Shown piece after piece: positions 33,858-43,125 of a DNA stretch of 64,000 nt. Under the pieces are notes generated by a model. That model was not told the origin of the DNA. It worked only from the letters and a program-made list of their open reading frames with translations, and ran no database searches. The translations under genes and the position numbers were made by a program. Position 1 is the first letter of the stretch, and each line of letters starts with the position of its first letter. Source of the stretch: Ichthyophis bannanicus (taxonomy: Eukaryota > Chordata > Amphibia > Gymnophiona > Ichthyophiidae); assembly GCA_033557465.1 (NCBI GenBank), contig CM066033.1:1358459834-1358523833 (forward strand), in the 5' to 3' direction.

Positions 33858-34238
33858 AAAGGTGATGTCATAGAGGCTGTTGTTGCTAAAAAAAAAAAAA
33901 ACAGCTTTCAGGAAATGGAAAAAAGAGCCAAATGACAAAAACTGGAAACAGCATAAGCACTGGCAAGTTAGATGTGAGGCATTGATAAGGCAGGCAAAGA
34001 GAGAATTTGAGAATAAACTTGCTGTGGAAGCAAAAAACACGTAATAAAGACTTTTTCCAATACATTTGTAGCAAAAAACTTGTGCGAGAGTCAGTTGGAC
34101 CATTAGATGATAGAGGGGTAAAAGGGGCACTAAGAGGGGACAAGGCCATAGCGGAGAGACTGAATGAATTCTTGGCTTCGGTCTTTACTGAAGAAAATGT
34201 AGGGATGTTACCCATGACTGAAGTAGTATTTAAAGGTA
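33858..34238 (+). mobile_element. CR1-A LINE internal fragment (A6a)
   Basis: It matches the CR1-A linker between endonuclease and RT, from 'EVREAVVAK' to 'MTEVVFKG' (positions 9085-9450 of copy A2). It carries an expanded A run (33889-33902) and one extra A near 34035 that shifts the frame. It has no 3' end of its own: it stops at the DIRS-like fragment, and an overlapping CR1-A piece begins beyond that. Confidence 0.85.
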
Positions 34239-34684
34239 ATACGTCCAACGGCATGCCCTTCCTCAGATGATGGGGCTGCTGCCACTACCGGCAAGTTGGA
34301 CTTCACCATCAACAGAGTGGTAGCCTGTGCTCTAACTCCTGAGAACTCTGGGACCACTGAGCCAGCAAGAACCGCTGGTGCTGTCACATGTGAGGATGCA
34401 CCAATGGCACCATCTCTATGATCGCCGCTATCAATCCGAGGAGCTGGAGATAATCCCAGACTCTGAGAGGCCTCTGTGCACTGAACAGCACTAAGTAATC
34501 CAAGAGTCCCTGATTAATCACCCAGCCGAGGCTTTCCAAAAAGGATAGCACTTGGGATGCCACCCATGGCGCCTCTGAATGGCAGTGGGTTTAGATCAGC
34601 CAGTCATCCACAAAGGGATGAACACAGATCCCTCAGCACCATAATTGCCACCACTATGACCTTGGAGAACGTCCTTGGGGCGGT
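34239..34684 (-). mobile_element. DIRS-type retrotransposon fragment (reverse transcriptase/RNase H region)
   Basis: The minus strand reads 'PRTFSKVIVVAI', then after a one-base frame break 'CVHPFVDDWLI' (usual form YLDDWLI), a stop, 'VLSFLESLGWVINQ' and 'LQLLGLIAAIIEMVPLVHPH'. These are the DIRS/YR-retrotransposon RT blocks in their expected order, with catalytic V-D-D in place of L-D-D. DIRS elements use a tyrosine recombinase and leave no target duplication; no recombinase or terminal repeat is present here. The two flanking CR1-A pieces overlap by 80 bases of family sequence, so this is not a simple insertion into one CR1-A copy. Confidence 0.8.
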
Positions 34685-36430
34685 GGACTGAATGAATTCT
34701 TTGCTTCGGTCTTTACTGAGGAAGATGTAGGGATGTTACCCAAGACTGAAGTGGTATTTAAAGGTGATACTGCAGAGGAATTGAGAGAAATATCACTACA
34801 CCGGGAAGATGTATTACAACTATTTGATAAACTGAATAGTAGCAAATCACCTGGACCGGATGGTATACATCCAAGAATGTTGAAAGAACTGAAATATGAG
34901 ATTGCAGGCCTGCTATTAGTAATCTGTGAACTTTCATTAAAATCATCTTTAATACCTGAAGATACGAGAATCGCCAATGTAATGCCAATTTTTTAAAAGG
35001 GTTCCAGGGGTGATCCGGGAAATTACAGACCGGTAACCTGACGTCAGTACCATGGAAAATGATAGAAACCATCATAAAGAACAAAATTACACAGCATGTA
35101 GATAGTCATGGCCTAACGGGAGACAGCCAACATGGCTTTAGACAAGGAAGATCTTGTCTTACTAATCCGATATGTTTATTTGAAGGTGTGAATAAACAGG
35201 TAGACAAAGGTGAGTCGGTTGATATAGTGTATCTGGACTTTCAGAAAGTCTTTGACAAGGTCACTCATCAGAGACTTTTGGCAAAACTAAAAAGTCATGG
35301 GATAGGAGGCAGTATACTATTATGGATCAGGAACTGGTTAAAAGATAGAAAGCAGAGGGTAGGGCTAAATGGCCAATTTTCCCAATGGAGAAAGGTGAAT
35401 AGTGGAGTACCCCAGGGATCTGTACTGGGTTGTTGCTTTTTAACATATTCATAAATGACTTGTAAAGTGGAATAACGAGTGAGGTTATCAAATTTGCAGA
35501 TGACACAAAACTATTTAAAGTTGTTAAAACACATGAGGATTGTGGAAAATTGCAAGAGGATCTTGATAAATTGGAAGACTGGGCATCAAAATGGCAAATG
35601 AAATTTAATGTGGACAAGTGCAAAGTTATGCACCTAGAAAAGAACAACCCAAACTATAGTTATACAATGCAAGGTTCCACATTAGGAACCACCACCCAGG
35701 AAAAAAATTTAGGCGTCATCGTAGATAACATGTTAAAACCCTCCGCCCAGTGTGCAGCGGTGGCCAAGAGAGCAAATAGAATGCTAGGTATCATAAGGAA
35801 AGGAATGGAAAATAAAACAAAGGATATTATAATGCTTCTGTATTGTTCCTTGGTGCTACTACACCTTGAATATTGTGTGCAATTCTGGTTGCCATATCTT
35901 AAAAAGGATATAGCATTATTAGGAAAGGTAAAGAGAAGAGCCACCAAAATGGTAAAGGGGATGGAAGGATACCCCTATGAAAAGAGGCTAAAAAGGTTAG
36001 GGCTATTCAATATGGAAAAGAGATGGCTGAGGGGAGATATGATAGAGGTCTATAAATTAATGAATGGAGGGGAACAGCTAAACATAGATTGATTGTTTAT
36101 GCCATCAAAAAATAGAAAAACTAGGGGACATGGAATGAAGCTACATTGTAACCCATTTAAGACTAGTAAGAGGATGTAGTAAAAGCTGTTAGTGTAGATG
36201 GGTTTAAAAAAGGTTTGGACAAGTTCCTGGAGGAAAGGTCTATAAACCATTATTAAAAGGGACCCGGGATATCACTGCTTGACCCAGTACAAGCATTGTG
36301 GAACTTGTGTCTTTTAGGGAAACTGCTAGTTACTTGTGACCTGGATTGGCCACTGTTGGAAACAGGATACTGGTCTTGATTTATCTTGGTCTGACGCAGT
36401 ATGGCATATCTTATATTCTTTTGTTTTTAT
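34685..36430 (+). mobile_element. CR1-A LINE, 5'-truncated (A6b)
   Basis: It starts at 'ctgaatgaattctttgcttc' (about 9371 of copy A2) and runs to the 3' tail near 36425 ('tatggcatatcttatattct', decayed). It overlaps fragment A6a by about 80 bases with several differences, so the two are probably different copies. Confidence 0.88.
34690..36255 (+). pseudogene. CR1-A ORF2 reverse transcriptase relic (A6b)
   Basis: Blocks in order: 'SSKSPGPDGIHPRMLKELKY', 'NKITQHVDSHGLTGDSQHGF', 'IVYLDFQKVFDKVTHQ', '[12 protein letters not shown]' and 'FADDTKLF' (frame changed by a base loss near 35430), '[20 protein letters not shown]' and the C-terminal '[18 protein letters not shown]'. Breaks lie near 34995 (extra T), 35040, 35430 and 36090, and a deletion near 36170 removes part of the C-terminus. 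Confidence 0.88.
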
Positions 36431-37640
36431 GTTAACTAATCTAATCAGCAAACATGGACGAAAGGATTTGACTTCATCTCCCTCTTTAAAATATCAGCTC
36501 ATGTCCATTTTCTCCTTTCTCAGAAATATTCTGAGCTAAACATTTCTTCTCTGCTTCTCTTATAACAGACCGTTTGACTAACTTTATTCACACATGTATT
36601 CCTGCCTTAGCACCAAAACTCTTCTCTTTCAAATGGATAATACTCTTCTGTGCCACTAAGGATGCCCCAAATTTGTTTATCACCTGTAAAGTAAGACCAA
36701 TTTCTGTCACCATTAGCCATTTCTCTCTTGGGGAAGAAATTTGTGTTAGGAAGGCACAGGCTTCAGGGGGAAAAGGGGTGAAAATTATCAAGCTTAGAGA
36801 CAGGAAGTCAAGTGCACACTAAGGAGTTTTTTCCCTGACTCAGCACTGGCGAAATGTTGATAGCGTTGGATGACTGATGATGGAAATATGAGTATCTGTT
36901 TTCAGGGAGATAGCTCCTTATAATGTTCGATGAGGGGAGAAAGGTTTATACGATGTGATGGAATTGTCTTCCTGAAGATTTCTTTCATTGAAAATAACAT
37001 ATTTGTTGAATAATAGAATAAATAAAATTGGAAGGTTTTTTCTTGACCTGTGATGTTTGAGAGGAGAATGGTGTAAGAGTTTTAGCCCACCAAGATCTCT
37101 GAGGTCTTTTTCCTTCCCTTAACTATAGTCTTTAGACCGACTGAATTTTGAATCACAGGAGTGTTTTTTTGATATTGGGTGGTGAGCATTGATCTCTTTT
37201 GGGTTGCGTTGGATGGTTGCTATAGCAGGTAATTTTATAAAGTCACTAACGCACATATGAAGCTGTTTATGCACAGGAATGGCCTCTTACAGAATTGCAG
37301 CCAATGTAAAAGTACACATTGGCATCAAGGCATGTACTTTGCCAGTAGGGTGCGGTCTGAGCGCAACTCAGGTGGAGTTCAGAAGTAGGTATGTTGATTA
37401 TAAAATACTTTAGTTAGTTCAAATCTCTTTCTTGACAAAGATAACAACTTTCCCTGCACAAGGGAACTCTTGCAAGAAAAACAAAAATAGTTAGAAACAA
37501 TTTTTTATGCCCTATTCAATCCCCCCCCCCCTTAAGTTTTTGCAAAGTGCATATGCTTTCATTTACACCTGCTCAAAGCTTCTCACTTTCGTTTAAATAA
37601 AGTGGCTCACTGCAAATTTGTTGCTGGTGAGGGTGACGAG
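36431..37640. other. No recognised feature; C run
   Basis: No family motif is recognised. A run of ten or more C residues lies near 37521-37531. Confidence 0.4.
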
Positions 37641-38815
37641 ACGTGTTCCTCAGAGTTAGGAAGGGAAGGAGAGAGATCTTTCTGCAGCTCCTTGGGATAG
37701 GGAAGAGAAAAGCTGGGAGAACGAGAGCGAAAGCAGGCCTTCTATTGACTCCTCAAGGTAGGGCAAGCAGGAATAGAGGCAGGGCTGTGAGGTTTTTTCT
37801 GGGACAGGTGGCAAGGGAAGCAACTCTTACTGTGGGACAGGGCAAGTAGGATAGGAAGAAAGGCAGACCTTCTAGCAATTCCTTAAGGCAGAGTCAATGA
37901 ACAAAGAATTAGGAGTTCTACAGCTTTCTGGGAGAGAAGCAGACCTTCAATATTTCCTCAGAGACAGACAGAAAGAGAAGCCTTCATGTGGGAACTTGGG
38001 ACCAGGCAGTGAGGGTGCCTTTCAGAATGGAGGTCAGGCAGATCTTCTCATGCCACCGCCTGCAGAAAGAGCCAGACTGCCTAATGTTTACAGCCGTTTC
38101 TCCACTAGGAAGACTAGGCCACTTCTCTATAGTGCAGGGGTGACCTAGTAGTTAAAGAAGCTAGTTGTGGAGTCAGGGTTTAGATCCTACTGGTGTCCTT
38201 GGGCCTCAAGTGCAAACTTAGATTTAGTAACATGCATCAGCTTTTTAATACCTACTATTTAATGCAAGATCCATTATTCTCAATGGGACCTGTTTACTAG
38301 TAGCTCACGTTAATCATATTAATACATATTAAATGCAAATAAACTTGTGTTAGTGCACATTAGCTAATCTAACTGTTAGATTGTAAGCCCTCTGGAAAAC
38401 GAAAATGCCTTCTGTACCTGAGCATAATTTGCCTTGAGTTCGAATTTGGAAAATTGCGTAATTAAATCTAAAATCCAAATTCATAGAGGCAGGTGGGGAA
38501 AAAGGTGAGATAGGCACTCAGGCAGAGAAAAAGGCAAGCTCTCTGTGGTGCTTTGGAGTTAGACAGAGAGATAAGGAGGTTTTCCACCTTCCGTTAAGGC
38601 CAGACAGGAAGTGAGGCCAGGTTCTGGAAGAGAGAGAGAAGCAGGCCCAACAAAAAGGAAGGCAGGTCTTCCTGTGGCAACTTGGAGCAGAGCAAGTCAG
38701 GCCAAATGTGGACAGAGGAAAGTGTTCCTTCATCTTCTTAGGGTGCGTCTAGCAGGTCTTCCAAAGAGGCAGGATCTCCCATGTTTCTCGGGACAGGACA
38801 AGAAGGGCAGTTCCT
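37640..38815. repeat. Degenerate tandem-like region, split by a SINE
   Basis: In 37640-38110 and 38480-38815 a phrase of the type 'aggcag-(a/g)ccttc-...-ctc-(t/a)-gg-a-agggcaag' returns every ~45-60 bases: 'gcaggccttctattgactcc', 'gcagaccttctagcaattcc', 'gcagaccttcaatatttcct', 'gcaggtcttcctgtggcaac' and 'gcaggtcttccaaagaggca'. It is too diverged for an exact unit. The SINE at 38135-38478 interrupts the pattern. Confidence 0.5.
38135..38478 (+). mobile_element. tRNA-derived SINE with AT-rich insert
   Basis: The head (38139-38215) resembles a tRNA promoter: A-box-like 'tgacctagtagtta' and B-box-like 'gggtttagatcct'. The tail (38376-38475) contains 'attgtaagccctctgg', 'tgtacctgagcataa' and a terminal AAATC-type run. 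Between them, 38218-38375 is AT-rich and its ends are loosely inverted ('ttagatttagtaa' and 'ttagctaatctaac'), as if a small MITE had inserted. The same head type occurs on the minus strand at 59790-59882. Confidence 0.6.
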
Positions 38816-38885
38816 AAAGTTATATACTAAGGAGATTTTAATCACATGCATAAAGGTGCTACATTTCTAGATAGAGTAGCCAACT

Positions 38886-39059
38886 AGCTCCAGATGTGCC
38901 CGACAGGTTTGATCCAGTCCTGGGTTTACTTCATTGCATGCAGGGACTTGTAGTCTTACTTTTCTTATGGAGTCAAAGAGAGAAATCAGAACGGCATATC
39001 CCTGATGCAATGGGGTAAACCCAGGACTGGATCAAGCTTGTCAGGCAAATCTGGAGCTC
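38886..39059. mobile_element. MITE-like element with ~60-bp terminal inverted repeats
   Basis: The left arm 'agctccagatgtgcccgaca' onward (38886-38945) and the right arm (39000-39059) are inverted copies. Both contain 'ttgatccagtcctgggttta' (right arm inverted) and 'attgcat'. The centre includes 'gggacttgtagtc'. There is no coding capacity. The flanks show no convincing target duplication. A non-autonomous DNA transposon is the likeliest class. Confidence 0.75.
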
Positions 39060-39629
39060 ATCTGGAATTCATATTATTTACATGAAGAATAATTTTAACC
39101 CTTTGGACTCTTAGAGGGTCCTCCGACCTGGGTGAGAAATCTCTTTTCTTCTGATTGGTAATATTAGTATATTGTGTTTCTTATGGTTCTTCAACTGTTA
39201 CCAGCATACAAAACTGCTGGGTAAATGGTCACATGCCAGACATATAAAGCAAACCAATGAGAACATTCAAGAAAGACTTCATGCTGCATGCCAAAAATGC
39301 TATTGTAGAGGGAAGAGAACTTAGTATGAGATGGATATGAGAATCCAGGGAGCAGAAAGAATGGAGCACATGATGCAAGCGACAGAGAGAACAAAATCAC
39401 AACCCTCAGTCTCCATGGCAGTTCCTTCTCTTCCTGTGTAGCTATACTCATCGCCCTCATGGAAATACCTTCTTCCCCCACGATGGTGCACATTTTTCTG
39501 TGCAACCGCACTCATTGTCCTAGGGGCAGCACTATTTCCTCCTCACCCTGTTGTGTAGCGACACTCCTTGTCCCTGTGGTTGCATGCTCCCTGCCTCCAT
39601 GGTAACTCACCATAGGTATATGCACTATT

Positions 39630-40470
39630 AGGCCGATGCAGAAAGCCAGCGCTAGACCCGCGCTGGATCGATTGTTTAACGTTTCTGACAACGCACATAT
39701 TTTAACGTGCGATGCAGGAATGTTAGGGTATGCAAACGCCCACCGCGGTGACCCTGCGCATGCAAATGAGCCACCACAGCGTTAAACTGGGAGAGCAAGC
39801 CAACGACATGCGCACAAGAAGTCTGCGCTAGTTAAGCTTGCTCTCCAGGCACCGGTGGCTAATTTGCATTTTTTTTTTACCGTTTAAGAAAGATTGCCAA
39901 AATGAGATTAATATGATAACTTAGAGGTTCTGCTACAAAAATGCTCGTAAGTGCCTATTGCTGGCTACAGGGAGCAGGAACAGCCGGTTTCCTTTAACAC
40001 ATTTTCAGAGCTGCAGGAGACGAGCTCTTTGTTGTGTAATCTCAGGGAGGGTGGGCCGCCAGGGATTCTTTTTTGTCAGCACGGCCCCTGCCAGTATTTT
40101 GATGGCATCGGGGGCTTTTCCCGATGGCTGATCATCTAAGGAGAAGCAAAATACTGGCAGGGGCAGCGTTAGAGGTTTACTTCTACTTAGACCCTGCAGC
40201 AAAACTTTTGGCACTATGGATGGTTGTGAAATCCTCTACGCCTGTCTCAGCATCAGGTGTAGCCATGATTTACATACCAGCCCAGCTGATTAAAATACAT
40301 TTGAATAATTAGGATCCATTTAAAAAGATTTAAATACAGGTGGCATTAAGTGGACGCTAGTTTTTCCATCTGCATTTACGACTATTTCCTGCATTTATAA
40401 AGATCTTAAAATGTGCTTAAACGTGGTGTTAGGGGCTCGTAAAGCCCGCGTTAGCTTTCTGCATCAGCCT
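39630..40470. mobile_element. ~840-bp non-autonomous element with terminal inverted repeats
   Basis: The left end 'aggccgatgcagaaagcc' (39630) and the right end 'agctttctgcatcagcct' (to 40470) are inverted, followed on both sides by GC-rich 'gcgctagac/gcccgcgtta'-type sequence. No transposase is recognised. An internal hairpin is listed separately. The superfamily is unknown. Confidence 0.6.
40085..40163. repeat. Hairpin inside the 840-bp element
   Basis: Exact 16-bp arms 'cccctgccagtatttt' (40085-40100) and its complement (40148-40163) enclose a second short stem, 'gcatcggg' and 'cccgatgg'. It may be the junction of another inverted insertion within the element. Confidence 0.7.
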
Positions 40471-40700
40471 GTAACTGTCTCCAAGGCATCTCCTTCTTTT
40501 CATCTTCCTCTCCTTATGGTGTACATTTAGGGCGGACGGGTGTCCTGCTTTATAAGAAATTGTCCTAATCCAGCTTCCCTATTTTTCAAGGGAAGTGGAT
40601 TTAGAGACTTGGGTGTGGCATATTCAGCAGTGACAGCCAGAAGAGTGAAAGCAGCTTGCTGTCGCCGCTTTAAATGAAAACTGGATATTCAATTCTGGGG
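40471..40700. other. Short unassigned stretch
   Basis: No motif is recognised before the L2-E coding relic. Confidence 0.35.
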
Positions 40701-41280
40701 TCATATCCCTCCCTTCCTTTCTACGCACACTACTAAGACTCTTATCTACTCACTAGTCACGTTACGCATTGACTATTGTAACCTGCTCCTCGCTGGTCTC
40801 CCTCTGAATTATCTCTCTCCCCTTCAATCTGTTCAAAACTCAGCTGCATGGCTAATCTTCCACCAGTGTTGCTATGCTCATGTTACCCCTCTTCTCTAGT
40901 CACTTCACTGGCTTCCTATCTGTTTACCATCCAGTTCAAACTTCTCCTACTGACCTACAAGCGCATTCATTCTGCAGCTCCTCACTACTTTTCCTCGCTT
41001 ATCTCACTCTACACCCCTCCTCAGGAACTCCGCTCCTCTGGCAGATCCCTTCTATCTGTGCCCTTCTCTGCCACTGCCAACTCCAGACTTCGTTCATTCC
41101 ATCTTGCTGCTCTATGTGCCTGGAACAAACTACCTGAGTCTGTGCATCAGGCTCCTTCTCTGGCCCTATTCAAATACAGGCTAAAAAACCACCTCTTTGA
41201 AGCCCTTTGGATCCTGATGCGCCTCACTCTTGTTCACTACTTATGTGTATCTTACCATACTCTAGTCTCCGGTTTCACTA
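40701..41280 (+). mobile_element. L2-E LINE, reverse-transcriptase C-terminal relic (E3)
   Basis: The + strand reads, across a frame break and a stop, 'YCNLLLAGLPLNYLSPLQSV', 'QNSAAWLIF', 'YAHVTPLL-SLHWLPI', then 'KLLLLTYKRIHSAAPHYFSS' and 'LRSFHLAALCAWNKLPESVH'. These are the conserved L2-group blocks after the RT core (D-C/Y-CN, QN-AAR, LHWLP, WN-LP). The (AGT)n tail is missing: the element runs straight into GC-rich repeat copy 2. Confidence 0.8.
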
Positions 41281-41691
41281 TGGGCCTGACTACCATTGGG
41301 GCACATCCTGACGGGCCGGATTGGCACCTGATTCTGAACCCGCGACAGCTAGACGTTCCATAGGATCAGAATCGGTTGCAGAGGGCCTGGACAGGCAGAA
41401 TGTGCCCCGATCCTGAGCCGCAGCACATCCTGCGCACTCCTCATCCAACCCTCCCAATGCACCGGGGCACCATGCAGAAGCCCCGATCCCCCGCAGGCAT
41501 CTCAAAAGATGATTTCCTAGCCGCCCGACCCCCGAATTGGCCTGCTGAGGCCAGGATCGGGCTGCAGGGAACCCCCTGCTGCTTCTCACCTGCTGTGCAG
41601 GGGCTGATGGGTCCAGTCACCCTAACCAGGAGGACTTATTCCAGCTCTGAGTTCCCTGACCATCTCTGCTTCCCCGGACATACAGGGCTGC
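41281..41691. repeat. GC-rich interspersed repeat H (copy 2)
   Basis: A diverged partner of 1040-1520, sharing 'cacctgattctgaa', 'atcagaatcgg', 'gacttattccagc' and the end 'acatacagggctg'. It sits between an L2-E relic and CR1-A copy A5. No coding capacity is recognised. Confidence 0.4.
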
Positions 41692-42000
41692 GACTGCAAG
41701 AGGATTGTGAAAATTTGCAAAAGGACCTTGAAAAATTGAGAGAGTGGGTGTCCAAATGGCAGATGAAATTTCATATGGACAATTGCAAAGTTATTCACTT
41801 AGGGAAGAAAAACCAAACCACAGTTACACAATGAAAGGTTCCACATTAGAAATCACCACCCAGAAAAAGGATCTGGGCATCATTGTGGATAATATGTTGA
41901 ACCCACTCTCAGTGTGCAGCCGCGGCCAAGAAAGCAAATAGAATGAAGGAATCATAAGGAAAGGAATGGAGAATAAAACCAAGGATATTTTAATCCCCTG

Positions 42001-42550
42001 CAGTCTCTCCTCCACCTATCTATTTCTTCTGGCCTCTGTTCTCCTCTCCATCTCTATTCTATGCCACCTCATCACTTTGTCTTCCTATTCTTCATACTCC
42101 CTAATTGTCTCCCTTTCTATCAACACCTTCACTCCTCCCTCCTTATCTCCCCTTTATCATCCTCACTTCCCCCTCCATCCTGTCTTCTACCCTGTCATCA
42201 GCTCTTGAGCTTCACCACTTTCTCCCTCTCATTCAGCCATCTCCTCTCTCTCTAAGACAACCTCACCCTCGTTACCGCCATGCTGTCTCCTCTCTGCCCG
42301 CACTCTTCTACCTCTTCTCCTTCTCTCATCTGGAGATATCAATCCTAACTCTGCCCCCCCCCCCTAGTCTTTTGTCACACTCTGAGAAGAGATCTTCATG
42401 CAGCACCTCCAATCTTATTCATACCCCTCTCCTTTCCCCTTCTTCTCTCCCTTTCTCATGTGCCTTTTGGAACGCACACTCCGTCTCCAATAAACTTGCC
42501 TTTACTCATGATCTCTTTATCTCTAATGCTCTAACTGAGACCTGGCTCCT
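42001..42550 (+). mobile_element. L2-type LINE 5' fragment
   Basis: Pyrimidine-rich sequence with many CTCCTC/TCTCC runs, ending in the start of an L2-type endonuclease: 'CAFWNAHSVSNKLAFTHDLF' and then 'ALTETWL'. The rest of the endonuclease is missing, and CR1-A text resumes at once. Pyrimidine-rich leaders before 'WNARS' are common in L2-group elements. Which L2 family it belongs to is uncertain. Confidence 0.65.
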
Positions 42551-42853
42551 TCAAAAAAGTAGAAAGACTAGGGGACATGCAATGAAACTACACCATCCGT
42601 AGGACCAGACTAAGCTCTGCTCTATCTTCATTATAACCTCATATATTATCAATGATAGTATTCTCTCTGGCAGCCCTGTGCTTGTGGGGTAGCCACTAAT
42701 AATCTTCAAATTGCCACTATCTGTTAACTAACAGCTGTACATACTCTCTGTCTATACTGTTGTCAATGATCATTCAGTAATCACCAGATCACTTACGTCA
42801 CCTATACTCTATACAAACGCCCGCGTTCACCATACAGCTGACACATACTTTCT

Positions 42854-42955
42854 TACAGTTGCCTGTATTGTGCTATAACTCCATTGCTACAGTTGCCTGT
42901 ATTGTGCTATAACTCCATTGCTACAGTTGCCTGTATTGTGCTATAACTTCTATTA
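42854..42955 (+). repeat. 34-bp tandem repeat, three units
   Basis: 'tacagttgcctgtattgtgc' starts at 42854, 42888 and 42922, an exact 34-base spacing; the last unit diverges at its end. It sits about 170 bases before the first long open frame of the L2-C element and is probably part of its 5' UTR, possibly a promoter array. Confidence 0.85.
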
Positions 42956-43125
42956 ACCACACTATAATTCAGGATTACCTCTACCTGATATTATATACAA
43001 CTAACAGCAGCGCACATCCTTTTAACCATTGTGACCCCTATACAGCCCGCACCAATTTTCACTACAACTTGTAATCCGACACACAAGCCTAGGAATACCC
43101 AATACTTCCTCAATAAGGATCCAAA

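Noticed and set aside
33858..36430. One CR1-A copy interrupted by DIRS
   Set aside because: The two CR1-A pieces repeat about 80 bases of family sequence with differences, so they are better treated as separate copies.
37643..38150. Basic, arginine-rich open frames
   Set aside because: They coincide with the degenerate tandem region and change frame with it.
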